A DNA stretch of 64,000 nt from Tenodera sinensis (Eukaryota > Arthropoda > Insecta > Mantodea > Mantidae): contig CM060962.1 in NCBI GenBank assembly GCA_030765045.1, positions 211,695,136 through 211,759,135 on the forward strand, written 5' to 3'. Position 1 is the stretch's first letter, and the number at the start of each line of letters is the position of its first letter. Position numbers and translations under genes: made by a program. The notes below the pieces were generated by a model, which did not search any database, was not told the origin of the DNA, and saw only the letters and a program-made list of their open reading frames with translations. This document shows, piece by piece, positions 10,043-21,861 of the stretch.

Positions 10043-11540
10043 AGTTAAGTATAATTTAAGTTTATAAACTATGCCACCCAACTAATGCTATGTTTTCATC
10101 CACAGTGACCTCTACAACAATGATCAATCCTGCCAGTGCTTTATCAGCAAGAAATAATTCCAAAACAAGTTTATAACTTGGAAGAAGTGTTTCTGCGTGT
10201 ATCCCACCTCAAGTAATATATCTTCCAAGTGGTTTACAGAAAGAATAACATGTGATATCTACAAACATGAGCTGTTTGATCAATGCCATATTTCCAAGGT
10301 GATATGGTTCAAGCTTCCAAAGGTATGAGCAGTGTTTTATATCAACATATTTTGCTCCAGTTCTATTAGCACTGCATAAGCACAGTGAAGTGAAAGTATT
10401 TCTGATAGGTGGGACAAAGTGCTTTAATTTAGGTTTATCAACTGAGAAGATACAGATAATAAAATTATAAATACCTATAAAAGTTTTATATCAGCTGAGA
10501 AATATTTTCGTGTAAGCAAACGCACATAAAATGAGGTCAGTTCTCCTAGATAGCAATAGTGTTTTTTCCTCTGTAAGGTTTCCATCTTCAGATAGCTAAC
10601 CTTTGACTCCACCCTGCTGGTATCAGTTCTCTATATGACTGGCCTGAAGAGAATCAGGAACACTAAGACGAATTAATGAACAATATGATTATGAATGCAA
10701 AATGAACCAGTGTTCTTATACCGCCTCCATGAAATAGTTTGGTTAGGTTTTGGCTACAGGAAACACTAGATCAGTATAAGATAATTAGGCCTTTTATAGA
10801 AAGGCATGAGGAAGCATTTGCGTATGTTGTTAAACTGAGCCATATCTACGCCATTAGTCTAAGAGCTCTCATCACCGACATGGAGACATGTTTCTTTCTG
10901 CATTTTCATTACATTTTATTTCTGCCTCTAAATTCAAGGAAGCATTGCCTTAATGGTATTGTGCTGTTGAGAATATGTAGCCTTTGAGCAGTTTGGCTAC
11001 CAATCCATTGACTAGAAATTATATTGTAGGAACAGAGCAGTTCATACTGGCAGAGAGTGGGGTTATATTTGTCATCACAAACATAATTAGCTGCATTCTA
11101 TTATTGACCACATTTTATGCACACCAGTATACATTAGTGTGATAACTTTTTCATTTTTTTCTCAAAAATTATTTCCTGTACTAGAAATGGATGAACTTTT
11201 GTCTATTAATTATTAAGATGAGGTACACTCCATTGAAATATTAAGAAAGGTCACAAAAACAATTTCTAAAGCTTTTATGCCATTTTACCATTTCATAAAA
11301 TTATATTAATAGTATTTATATTAATTTTATATAAAAGTCAGCTGGTAACTCTATGTCTGGATTATAAAAATCTGGTAACTCTGCTTTCACATCTAGTGGT
11401 CTAGTTACTGTCTTGTCATCAGTGCGCAACGCAGCTGTGGAATGGAAACTCAATAACAATCTGTTTAATTTGTTACAATGTTACATATTTAATATTTATA
11501 TTAAGGCCTTTTATTTTCCAATTGTTGAATTGAAGACAAC
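10043..11540. other. No supported feature
   Basis: AT-rich. A stretch at 10,106-10,323 has splice-site-like borders but an in-frame stop and no recognisable product, so I do not call an exon. Just before the next gene, TCTGGTAACTCT-like sequence occurs twice (about 11,341 and 11,372). Confidence 0.45.
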
Positions 11541-12564
11541 ATGTCGTTTAAGAAGAGCTCTTCTAGCACGGAGAGGAACAAGGAAACTTGGACAGAAAAC
11601 TTAATCCAGTTTGAAGCACCATCAAGAAGCGGCAGCGTGACTATTTATGAAGCATCTTTGGGTGGACAGAGTTATATACTCCCGAAAAACCACATTAATG
11701 AATGCTTCAAATTTCTTAAATCCACTGCCAAAGAACAGAGTAAGAGAATTGGTCTAATTGCTGAGGATCTTAAAGCTCTCTGGACCAAACCATTGAACTT
11801 CCCACATGTAGCAGAGACAGGCCTTGGAAGGATAAGAATGAAGCATCAACGAGCACAACAATTGCAAGGCACCTTGTTACAAGCTCAAAGCTGTCATCCC
11901 ACAGGGCTGCAAAGGTGTGGTGCCAGCTTTCTGATGAAGGCATTAAAATCCCAAGCCCATGTCAGTCAGCAACCCACAAGACTGTCTACACAATAGCTGC
12001 TCAGGTGAAGAACCACATGGTGAGCATGTTACATTTTGACAGTAAATGCATTGATGGCTTTGAATATCAAGCCATGATCTTCTGTCACTTCACTGAAAGG
12101 AATGAGATCCCCTTTGTCAAGTTTCATCAGATTCCAAACATAAGCAATGCATGCTGGAACTCTCGTGCCATTGCAGCCCTTCTTGCATTTGTTCTGATGC
12201 CTGAAACATGGAACATGCTACATAAAATTGTTCATTCATTTCCTACTCATGGCTTGACTAGTGGTTCAGCAGTCAGTTGTTCCATGCTGAAGATTTTTAT
12301 GAACTATCAGCAGTTCTGAATGACTACTCAAGAAGTCTCAAGTGCTTGAAAACCCACTGGAAAACAGATGAACTTCCAATCAGCATAGCTTGAAGCAACT
12401 GATGCTGTGAGTATGTGATCAAAGTTATGCAAGACTTGCACAAGTTCTACTGCAACAAGCACCCTCTTCCACTAAGGTTCATTCCGTCCAATGACACTGT
12501 CATGAATAATTTACTTCCGTGTGTGTTTGATGACCCTTATAATGTATTATGTGTACAACTCTAG
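11541..12564 (+). pseudogene. Frameshifted single-exon gene of unknown (multi-copy, TE-like) family
   Basis: ATG at 11,541 opens MSFKKSSSSTERNKETWTEN, then GSVTIYEASLGGQSYILPK and KRIGLIAEDLKALWTKPLNF. After a frameshift near 11,870 the frame reads KVWCQLSDEGIKIPSPCQ and FVKFHQIPNISNACWNSRAI. After another near 12,260 it reads FHAEDFYELSAVL, KCLKTHWKTDELP, VMQDLHKFYCNKHPLPLRF and ends at a TAG (12,562-12,564). Coding flavour is strong and no intron is needed. The style (PNISNARWNSRAI-like, HW..EP) recalls a multi-copy arthropod protein of unknown function, possibly transposon-derived. Compared with that memory, a central section seems deleted near 12,080. No catalytic motif is recognised. The terminal structure of any element is unknown. 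Confidence 0.55.
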
Positions 12565-13098
12565 AGCTTGTGTTCAATTTTATATCTGCTTAGTGACTTT
12601 ACAAAATGGGCAAAAAAAAACTGATAAATAAAATTTTTAAAGTAATTTTGTGCATGTGGTGTTTTTTATCAAATCACCTTGAAAGTAAGATTTTATCTAC
12701 TCTCTCCATCCCAAGATATGGTGTAGATATCACTCAATTATGAAGTCCCAAAATATGGTATAGATTTCACATTTTCAATGTGTAACACTATTACATTCCA
12801 AAAAGTAACATTATGTTATATTTTACAATATTTAGATCTTACAGCATAATTGAAGAGTGGATGGGAAATTATATCAGTGCCAATACTATAAATGTAAAAA
12901 ATTAAAAACAAAGATGCTGTGATTTTTGTGAACAAACTGTTGCTTAATTTCTGCCCACAATCTATGTTTATATCTATCTGTTAAATACAAATAGCCATTT
13001 ATTAAACATTAAACAAAATAATACTTCATACTCCTACTTTTTTTTTGGCATTTGTAACCTTTACCCTGTGCATTCTTACACTTTTTAAGTTACCAGCA

Positions 13099-13383
13099 TC
13101 ACATGGCTAAGGTTGATTGTGCCATCTGTATAGCCTCTTGTTTACACTGAAGAGATCCTGAACGTCTTTGGTTATGTTTTCCCAAATGTGGAAGCTGGTG
13201 TGCATTGCTTCCTTGTGTCATCATGCAGCATTCCATACACTGCTGCAAAGAGAGGAAATCATCATTGTCCCTGGGAAGGCTGTTGAATGCTCCGACAACA
13301 CAGTCAATTAATTGTTGTGGTGATCTTGAACTTTTCTGATGCTGCAAAGATTGGAGTGCATTGAAAAAACTAAGGTCCAAAAC
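13099..13383 (-). pseudogene. D39D transposase, C-terminal part
   Basis: Reads LNVLDLSFFNALQSLQ from the insertion edge, then PQQLIDCVVGAF, LSLQQCMECCM and HQLPHLGKHNQRRSGSL to a stop at 13,099. The NVLDLSFFRALQS and LTLQ.CM..V...G.N.YK.PHM.K signatures are those of plant-type mariner-like (Soymar/Osmar-like) transposases. The D of VLDL is the third catalytic aspartate. Counting across the LINE insertion, 39 residues separate it from the D of IHQDNAKLH in the other part. The frame is open throughout this piece. Confidence 0.8.
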
Positions 13384-13390
13384 ATTTAAA
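13384..13390. repeat. Left copy of 7-bp target-site duplication ATTTAAA
   Basis: ATTTAAA at 13,384-13,390 is repeated at 18,055-18,061, on both sides of the Jockey insertion. Removing the insert and one copy restores an uninterrupted SPDLNVLDL reading in the transposase. Confidence 0.9.
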
Positions 13391-13504
13391 GGCTCAGCTC
13401 TGATTTTTTATAGGTAACCCCTCTCATAGTGTAAAATATGTTAACTGTACTAGCAACAAGGTAAATGCTGTTAAGACTGCATGTACTAGAGTCAGCTATC
13501 CCTC

Positions 13505-14321
13505 AGAATCATTATTACACTTAAATGTTCAATGTATAGGAAACAAAATTCATGAATTAGACATTGCCTTGCATGATAAACTAAGGGGAGTCAATATTTT
13601 GTATTTTTCAGAACACCAGCTTAAACAACAAGAATGTAATTTGTACCCCATAACAACATTTAATTTATGTGCAGTCTATTGTCATACTATTTTTAAAAAT
13701 GGAGGAGTCTCTCTATATGTAAAATCTGGCATAGGTTGCAATAAAATTTTAAACACCTCCTTTCTAAATGAAGAAAAGCTTTTTGAGCATGTAGTTGCAA
13801 AATTATCCTTCCAGGACAGAGAAATAATTTTAGTATGTATCTATAGATCACCAGATAGTGATCTACAAATATTTTTTGATAAACTAGAGACCTTAATGAC
13901 TATCCTAAAAAAGAAAAATTAACCACTAATAATTTGTGGGGACTTTAATATTAACTTTTTAGTAAATGATAAGGTAGTTACAAATTTTAATACATTAATT
14001 AATTCCTTTAACTTGATAATAACAATTTCTTCACTTCACATTTCTTCACGCATATCAGGTACATCAAAAACCTGCTTGGATCAAATTATAATTGATAGGG
14101 AACTTTTTCCATTTTGCACAGAAAATATAAATCTTGGTATCTCTGATCACAATGCTGTTCTCCTAGATCTAAAGACCCAAATTACAATGCAAATGTCCAA
14201 GCATGAGAGAGCCAAAGTCACAAGAAAGTTTACAAAAGAAAACATAGATTACTTTAACTTCTTACTTAAGAATGAAAATTGGGAACAGTATTCAATGCAA
14301 GTGATCCATCAAATAAGGTAG
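13505..14321 (+). pseudogene. Jockey LINE endonuclease domain
   Basis: Begins LNVQCIGNKIHELDIAL, then ILYFSEHQLKQQE (substrate-loop region), FKNGGVSLYVKSG and ILVCIYRSPDS. After a TAA at about 13,920 it goes on PLIICGDFNINFL (catalytic GDFN), SGTSKTCLDQIIID and GISDHNAVLLDL (catalytic SDH). All blocks of an exo-endo-phosphatase fold appear in order, so this is the target-nicking domain of a non-LTR element. One in-frame stop and loss of frame near 14,321 inactivate it. The ~200 bp that follow are unreadable and may hold a small insertion. Confidence 0.85.
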
Positions 14322-14539
14322 ATGAGTTTTAAAAACCATAACTTATTGCTTTGATGTAGCATTTCCCCTAAAGAAACGCAAATATTTTCAAACTCTTATC
14401 TCTCATGAAAGAGGAAAAAAGGAAGCATTTGGAAATTATGGTATAATTTGAGCCATATCAGCAATTGGTTTCTTAGATTTTGTTGTTTGAGCTCATCATA
14501 TATTCACAGTTGGTATAGACCTCTTGTGAAAGAAAAAAA

Positions 14540-16457
14540 ATGTTGCAAAAAATAAATAAAAGCACAAATAATGAACGCTTTAAGATGTATTACAAAACAT
14601 ATTCTTGTATCTTAAGAAAGGTTACATGTGAAGCAAAAAGGATGTATAATTCTAAATATATTGAAGATTCACAAAATAAAGGAAAGGTACTTTGGGAGGT
14701 AGTTAAAAGAGAAACAGGGAAAATAAACTATGACACCAAAAGTAAAATAAACCTTTCCTATGAAAATATGAATGTATCAGATCCCCAAAAATTGACTACT
14801 ATATTTAATAACTTTTTTATTGATTCTGTTAAAAATATTCATGCATCCTATTCGCCTGATGCAAATAACACCATTAAAAACACAGTCATGAATACAATTT
14901 TTCTTAAATCAGTATCTAAAGAGGAATTATGCTGTATAATAAAATGCCTAAAAAATAAAAAATCTCATGGAGTAGACTGTATTCCAGACTTGTTGATCCC
15001 TTAGTAGATATATGTAATTCCTCTCTAACATTGGGAATATTTCCCAACAGTCTGAAAATTCCAGAGTACAACCAATTTTCAAAAACGGGAACAGAAATAG
15101 CATTGAGAATTACAGACCAATATCCTTGTTATCTGTTTTTTCCAAAATTCTTGAAGAGGTTATGTTAAACAGATTGACACCCTTCTTGAAATTACTTGGT
15201 ATCCTCTCAACATCACACTATGGCTTTCAGAAAGGGAAAACCATTAACGATACATTATTTTCATTTATTGATGATATTCTCCAAGCCATAGACAATAAAC
15301 ATCAATGTTTGGGATTATTTATTGATCTTAAAAAGGTTTTTGACACAGTCAATCATGCTATCCTGCTTAAAAAGTTAAACTCCTATGGTATTAGAGTGTA
15401 GCAGGGAAATGATTTGCATCTTACCTGGAAAATAGAAAACAATATGTTGAAGTTGATCAGTTTTGTTCCAATGTTGTAAATCTGAAGCAAGGCATTCCCC
15501 AGGGTTCAAGTTTAGGCCCAATATTGTTTTTACTATATGTAAATGATCTACCCTTATCTTTACCACAAGCAAAAACAGTGTTATTTGCGGATGACACCAA
15601 CATTATTTTCAAAAGTAACAATTTAAACCAACTCCAATCTGTTGTGAATAAATCAAATCTAATCTTACAAGACTGGTTAGAAAAAAACAAGCTTTACTTA
15701 AACATTAGCAAGACTGTTTACATTAATTTTAATCATCAGAAGGTACCAAATTCACTGAATATTTTTATGAATAACATACCCATCAAAGAAGTAAATGAAA
15801 CAAGGTTTCTCATGTTTGGATTGATTCACATCTTTCTTGGAGTATCCATATTGATAAATTAATACATAAACTCACTCATTTGTGCTATGCATTCAGAGTT
15901 CTTAGCAATGTTGTTATGCTAAATGTCCTGCGGTCAGTATATTTTGGGTATGTGTAAGCTCACATCTCCTATGCCATACCATTATGATGTGCATCACCAA
16001 AAGTATCCCAGGTATTTAAAATTCAAAAGAAAATTATAAGAATAATGAAAAAGGTACCTCTTCAAACCCCCAGTAAGGGTATCTTTTAAGAATTAAAAAT
16101 ACTACCTGTTGCTTCTGTGTACATCTAGAAACAGTGTTCTTTGTCCACCAGAATGCAAGATCGTTTAAAAAAAATTCTGATTTTCATTTGCACAACACCA
16201 GAATAGCTAATAATTTGCGTTTAAACTCCCATAGGATTAACAAAAGCCTCAATAGCATTGCCCATAGAGGAATTTGTTTATATAATAAATTACCACAGAA
16301 AATAAAATCAATGAATAACAAACAATTCAAAACTAAATTAAATAATCTTTTATTATTTTATATGCCATATAAACAATTCAAAACTAAATTAAATAATCTT
16401 TTATTATTTTACATGCCATATATCATACAGGAATTTCTAAATCTTGGCCTCACATAA
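14540..16457 (+). pseudogene. Jockey LINE reverse transcriptase and C-terminus
   Basis: Starts in the linker (MYYKTYSCILRKVTCEAKRMYNSKYI), then KCLKNKKSHGVDCIPD. The RT core follows: LSVFSKILEEVMLNRLTPFL, SHYGFQKGKTINDTLF and LGLFIDLKKVFDTVNHAILL (first catalytic Asp box). After frameshifts come FLLYVNDLPLSL and VLFADDTNIIFKS (FADD box, about 15,585). Next are INFNHQK and the C-terminal HRGICLYNKLPQKIKSMNNKQFKTKLNN. Stops at about 15,002 and 15,399 and several frameshifts inactivate it. A 17-codon tandem duplication lies near the end. Confidence 0.85.
16320..16421 (+). repeat. 51-bp in-frame tandem duplication in the LINE C-terminus
   Basis: 16,320-16,370 and 16,371-16,421 are the same 51-bp unit with one clear mismatch (TAT versus TAC codon). 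The duplication adds KQFKTKLNNLLLFYMPY a second time and keeps the frame. Confidence 0.92.
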
Positions 16458-16875
16458 AGTGGTAGTTTTTTAGTCTTGAGTTTTCCTGTGTACAATGAAT
16501 ATATTATTTACTGTATATATTGTTGATGTAAAGGTTTTTAAAGAAAAAAAATCATTCTATTATTACACAATTGTGATAGAATATTATAGAGTTATAGAAT
16601 ATTGTGATTAATTTCAGCTTAATATTATCAAATATCTTGTGACTTTTTCCATTGAAGTTATTGTGTTTTGTATATTAAAATGGTAAAACGTGACAAAGTG
16701 TAACATGCTTGTTATATACTATATGTGAAGATTATATTTATTATATCACATTGTTTTTATTGTTTTTGTGTATTGACAATGCTATAAATTCCATGTAATT
16801 ATTATGGTCAAGTCTAAATGTATGTATAAGTTGACATGTCCTATAAATGTAGCCTGTTTCTATGGATGAAATACA

Positions 16876-18050
16876 TACAATACAATACAATACAATACAA
16901 TACAATACAATACAATACAATACAATACAATACAATACAATACAATACAATACAATACAATACAATACAATACAATACAATACAATACAATACAATACAA
17001 TACAATACAATACAATACAATACAATACAATACAATACAATACAATACAATACAATACAATACAATACAATACAATACAATACAATACAATACAATACAA
17101 TACAATACAATACAATACAATACAATACAATACAATACAATACAATACAATACAATACAATACAATACAATACAATACAATACAATACAATACAATACAA
17201 TACAATACAATACAATACAATACAATACAATACAATACAATACAATACAATACAATACAATACAATACAATACAATACAATACAATACAATACAATACAA
17301 TACAATACAATACAATACAATACAATACAATACAATACAATACAATACAATACAATACAATACAATACAATACAATACAATACAATACAATACAATACAA
17401 TACAATACAATACAATACAATACAATACAATACAATACAATACAATACAATACAATACAATACAATACAATACAATACAATACAATACAATACAATACAA
17501 TACAATACAATACAATACAATACAATACAATACAATACAATACAATACAATACAATACAATACAATACAATACAATACAATACAATACAATACAATACAA
17601 TACAATACAATACAATACAATACAATACAATACAATACAATACAATACAATACAATACAATACAATACAATACAATACAATACAATACAATACAATACAA
17701 TACAATACAATACAATACAATACAATACAATACAATACAATACAATACAATACAATACAATACAATACAATACAATACAATACAATACAATACAATACAA
17801 TACAATACAATACAATACAATACAATACAATACAATACAATACAATACAATACAATACAATACAATACAATACAATACAATACAATACAATACAATACAA
17901 TACAATACAATACAATACAATACAATACAATACAATACAATACAATACAATACAATACAATACAATACAATACAATACAATACAATACAATACAATACAA
18001 TACAATACAATACAATACAATACAATACAATACAATACAATACAATACAA
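16876..18050 (+). repeat. (TACAA)235 perfect pentanucleotide array
   Basis: 1,175 bp of TACAA with no visible substitution or phase slip, from ...GAAATACA at 16,875 to TACGATTTAA at 18,051. It sits exactly where the 3' tail of the Jockey element belongs and ends four bases before the target-site duplication. The huge frames across it (QYNTI, YCIVL repeats) are artefacts. The array length in the real genome may differ, since assemblers handle such tracts poorly. Confidence 0.97.
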
Positions 18051-18054
18051 TACG

Positions 18055-18061
18055 ATTTAAA
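18055..18061. repeat. Right copy of 7-bp target-site duplication ATTTAAA
   Basis: Partner of 13,384-13,390. Confidence 0.9.
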
Positions 18062-19075
18062 TCAGGGCTGTTGGGTGGCTGTTGCTTGAAGACAATATTT
18101 TACCAATTTTTTCTCACTGCTGCAAGGATTTCAGGATCTTTGTCAGAACAATGTAGTTTTGCATTGTCCTGATGAATTGTAATCATTATCTTCATCCAAC
18201 ATGCAGGAAACTGTCATTAGAGAGCTGGAATGACATTTTGGATAAGCATATCTCGAATGTCATGTTGTGTCACAGATGTCTTAGGGCTGTTGATGGGAGT
18301 TCCACATGGCCAGTTTTTACTGTTTCTTTTTGCCTCTATGACATCAATGAATGGCCAAATGCCTATTAGTCCATTAAACCATTGCTGTTTGTGTGAACCC
18401 CACCTAGGTCTTGCAACTGCTGCCATGAACATGATCTTGGGTATGCATCATTTGTTTTTGCATTGATGATGTGGAGGCTCCTCTCAAGCATAAGATAATA
18501 TTTCTGCTTTACTTTTGGGAAATAAAACCATTTCTCATCAATATGCACATAATCATACATAGTCCTGAAGTTACCATTATTCTGCACCACGGACAAACAG
18601 AATTGCAAACGTTCACATTTGTTTTTGTCCATTAGAAGAGGCTTCAGTGTGGATGAAACTCATTTGATTGTTTTGCCTTCTTTGAAATACTGAAAGAGGA
18701 TTGATTTAGCCACTTAAATAGCAGACGTCAAAGACTGAATTGTTCCATGTTTGGTTAAAGGAATGTCCTTTATTTTACTCAATTGCACAGAATAATCTTT
18801 GCGTTTGCGACCACAATTTCCTTTCTTTCTAAGATTAACATTAGCACATAACTTGACTTAATCATTCTGCTCCTTAGCTCGGTGCAAAATATGGGAAACA
18901 GTCGATGGTGTTACTTGAAACTGATCTGCAGCTCTCTTAATAACGCCTGTCTGAAAAGTTCCACCTTTCTCGTATTGCAGTAGAAATTACAGAATAGCAT
19001 TACGGCACTCACCTGTCAATTGTTTATTTGTGGTTCTTGTGACATTTGGCAGGGTTAACAATGCCTTTTACTTAG
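18056..19075 (-). pseudogene. D39D transposase, N-terminal and catalytic part
   Basis: On the minus strand: helix-turn-helix region LTLPNVTRTTNKQLTGECR, GGTFQTGVIKRAADQFQVTP and STVSHILHRAKEQ (19,050-18,870). Then NLRKKGNCGRKRKDYSV. The first catalytic Asp lies in YDYVHIDEKWFYFPKVKQKY (about 18,560), followed by MFMAAVARPRWGSHKQQ, IGIWPFIDVIEAKR and the second catalytic Asp in IHQDNAKLHCSDKDPE. It ends at QQPPNSPDLN, where the Jockey element cuts it. Several stops are present. The order and wording match plant-type MLE transposases; the protein would bind the element ends and cut and paste it. Confidence 0.82.
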
Positions 19076-19292
19076 CCTGAGCTGTTGGCCAACTGATTCT
19101 CGCTCATATTACACTAGGTAAATGGGGTATGATTCTGTTCACTACAACACGTGTGACAGAGCATGTCTGTACAGTGAAAGCCTGTTACCATACTGTGGAT
19201 CAGGCATATACAGAACAGGTAATAGTTGTGCATACACCATAATCCCACATTTTGAACTTTTATCTTTGCCATAATTTAGGACGGAGGGAATA

Positions 19293-20360
19293 GTTTTTAA
19301 TGAAAGCTCATCAGTTTATGATACAGGGAAATGAGGTTACAACAAAGTCATCACCCTAGTACGCACACTTATGGATTTATCAACACCACATACCTATAGT
19401 GAGAAAGATAGACTTCTAATTGTTAGAAAGAATTGTTTGCATATATTCAAAATAATTCTCAGTTATATTGAGTAAACCATTTTAATACGCTTAAATATTT
19501 TTCTACTACTTATGTGAACTGAATTCATAGAATGTAGACAGTAAAGCATTTACAGCACTTATCGCCTTCTTGTGGTAACTACTCTCTGTACACCAGTTTG
19601 AATTTGGATTAGATTTAATTACCTGGATATGCTTCTAAAACAAATGTTGGTAACTTTGAGATTAATGGACCCAGGGTTCCTTAAGTTCAAGTTCATTCAG
19701 ATTTTCTGCACACTTAAGATGTCAAAACATACATTAACAATTGGCAGAATTGTAGTAGGACTAACTAAAGGAATATGACTTGAAGAAAATCTCTGATTAG
19801 ACCAAATGTTTTCCAACCACTGTGTTTTATTGCAATTTAATTTCAATTGCAAGATATTTCTACAGTGTCTAAGAAAATATTTGGATTTTTTGAATGAACA
19901 GGTACATAATTGGCTGCAAAGAGCATTAAATCCATCTCAGTAAACTCTGAATGACTAAAAGTGATATTTTTTAACTGATTTGCATTTGTACATGTGTCAT
20001 AATATATGTATTTTTAATGGATTTTCATTTTTACATATATCATAATGATTGTCCAAGCATTTTCATTTGCGTATATATTAACATATATACTTTGGGCTCA
20101 TAGAGTCAGTCTCTCAACAATGTAACTTGCTTTCTTTTCCAGAAAAGAGTTTTGCTTTGTTTTATCCTTTCTTCTGTAAAAGAAAGCTTGTCATTGTTAT
20201 CAAGCTCTCATTACACTATAGGACAAAAAGTGAATTATAACCAACATGTGAGCAAATGTAAAAGTGCAAATAACCCCAACATAACTGAACTGCAGCAGTT
20301 TATATGAGAGCCCAGAAAGTAACACTAGAGTCTCAGAATCCATGTGCAAATATTACCCAT
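19293..20360. other. No recognisable feature
   Basis: AT-rich sequence; no coding or repeat signature noticed. Confidence 0.5.
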
Positions 20361-20445
20361 GATATGCACGCACACACACGCATGCATGCATGCACGCACA
20401 CACGCACACACGCACACACGCACACAAACACACACACAGTCAAAA
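20361..20445. repeat. (ACGC/ACAC)n low-complexity tract
   Basis: GCACGCACACACACGCATGC-type sequence through CACACGCACACAAACACACACACA. Confidence 0.9.
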
Positions 20446-21861
20446 TATGGTATACAAACTGTTACATTTTATCACTCCACCCCAATTTGACTAGGAAGCA
20501 GGGGATAATCCTATAGTTCCTCTCTTTCAGAATAAAAAGTATACCAAATGAACTTAGGATTATTGTAAAACAAATGTATGAAGAAATACTTTAGAATGGC
20601 TGAAGTTAACCCTAGTATCACATGAAATGTACATAAATTTGACAAACTTGCTCATAGGTGGTTTTGGGGATCCAGGAAGGACAAATTGAGTGAATGTGGA
20701 GCCAGCGACAGGTACATAAAACACTAAACAAGGTATTACCATGACAGAGTACAATTTAGAGTAATAAAGCATAAAACTGCTTAGCTAATATTAATATTAT
20801 TTGTGAGCACATGGAAATGTTTATTCATATTAGGTAGTAATAAAATATGTTAACATGATAAAAATATATGCTGTGTCATGTTAAGGTAAAAATACATGTT
20901 GTACAGAAGTGTATAAGGTTGTCAAAATGAAATGCTAAGTGATCAAGTGAAACAAGTCAACAAGAGGAAGTGTTGTGTGATATTTAAAGTTTGTACTAGG
21001 TGAAAACTTAAAACATAACACTAGGGTCATATGAGACTGTTATTACAGGTGTCCCCAGAAGTATTTAAAACAAACATGAACTTGACTCTGTTTATCCAGC
21101 ATTATTCTTTTGCTGTCTGGAATATTGTCAGTTTGTTGATATAATGATTATTGTTAACTTTTATATATCAAATGTGTTGGCATAATCAATGATTATTTTT
21201 ATGAATATCACATTAGAAATGTTACAAATATCAATCGGCATTGTTTTCTGAGCATGTCCGAGATTATAATACACAAAATATGTCATCAGATGATGTCATG
21301 AGAAAGTGTCATAAAGCAAGACAATATCTAAATGCTATTGTCATAGTAATGAATCAATTTCTGTTCTTCTTGGATCTACATTTTCAAGAGAGACAGATGC
21401 TTTTCTCAGCAAGGCTCTGATAAATCAAGTATTAAAATATTTAATACTCTCGAACCGAAGCGACTATATGTGAAAGACATTATTTGTTAGCAATACTCTG
21501 AGAAATTGAAATATATATGGTTTATATAGCACAATACTCTTAAATCAAGATGTTATAAGAGGTTAGATGCCGTATTTAGTGAGAGTCCGCTAAATCATAT
21601 GATATATAATTTCAGACATGCCAAAATGTATAAAGCAGTAAAAGAAAACTATTGAGATTGTATTACGACTCAATAATTGTGTTACTTTATGAAGGTGCAA
21701 ATAAATATTTCAACAAATTTAAAAATGGAATTTAAATATATGTCTTGTTCTGTACCATGCCCAGAGAATATATGTCTTCATAACCACGACTTCATAGCCA
21801 CGAAGCACTCTCCTTTAAAAAACCTGCACCACTATGTAACTCATTTACAACTTACAAAACA
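20446..21861. other. No recognisable feature
   Basis: AT-rich; no supported feature. Confidence 0.5.

Larger units (their letters stand above)
13391..18054 (+). mobile_element. Jockey-type LINE insertion with giant (TACAA)n tail
   Basis: 4,664 bp bounded by the ATTTAAA duplication. Contents: residue of ORF1 or leader (13,391-13,500), endonuclease (13,505-14,321), reverse transcriptase and C-terminus (14,540-16,457), ~400 bp 3' UTR ending TGACATGTCCTATAAATG and CTATGGATGAAATACATACAA, then the pentanucleotide array. It is 5' truncated (no ORF1) and carries stops and frameshifts. Orientation is opposite to the host D39D transposase. Confidence 0.88.
12700..19290 (-). mobile_element. D39D mariner-like element (plant MLE/Stowaway type), split by a Jockey LINE
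   Basis: Outer ends: CTCTCTCCATCCCAAGATATGG at 12,700 and, on the minus strand from 19,290, TTCCCTCCGTCCTAAATTATGG. These are imperfect terminal inverted repeats flanked by TA (12,698-12,699; 19,291-19,292). They resemble the CTCCCTCCGTCCC ends of plant Stowaway/MLEs. Subterminal sequence repeats CCCAARATATGGTRTAGAT 40 bp further in at the left end. Minus-strand transposase pieces lie at 18,056-19,075 and 13,099-13,383. Without the 4.66 kb LINE inside, the element would be about 1.9 kb. The transposase has stops, so the copy is dead. Confidence 0.8.

Noticed and set aside
10106..10323. Host exon bounded by ...CCACAG and AAAG|GTATGAG
   Set aside because: The frame that would join has an in-frame TAA and the translation resembles nothing I know; splice-like borders alone are weak.
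16876..18050. CRISPR array
   Set aside because: Five-base units with no spacers; a eukaryotic simple repeat.
16836..18172. Very long open frames on both strands (QYNTI and YCIVL repeat proteins)
   Set aside because: They are translations of the perfect TACAA array, open in several frames because the unit contains no in-frame stop. No start context or non-repeat domain.
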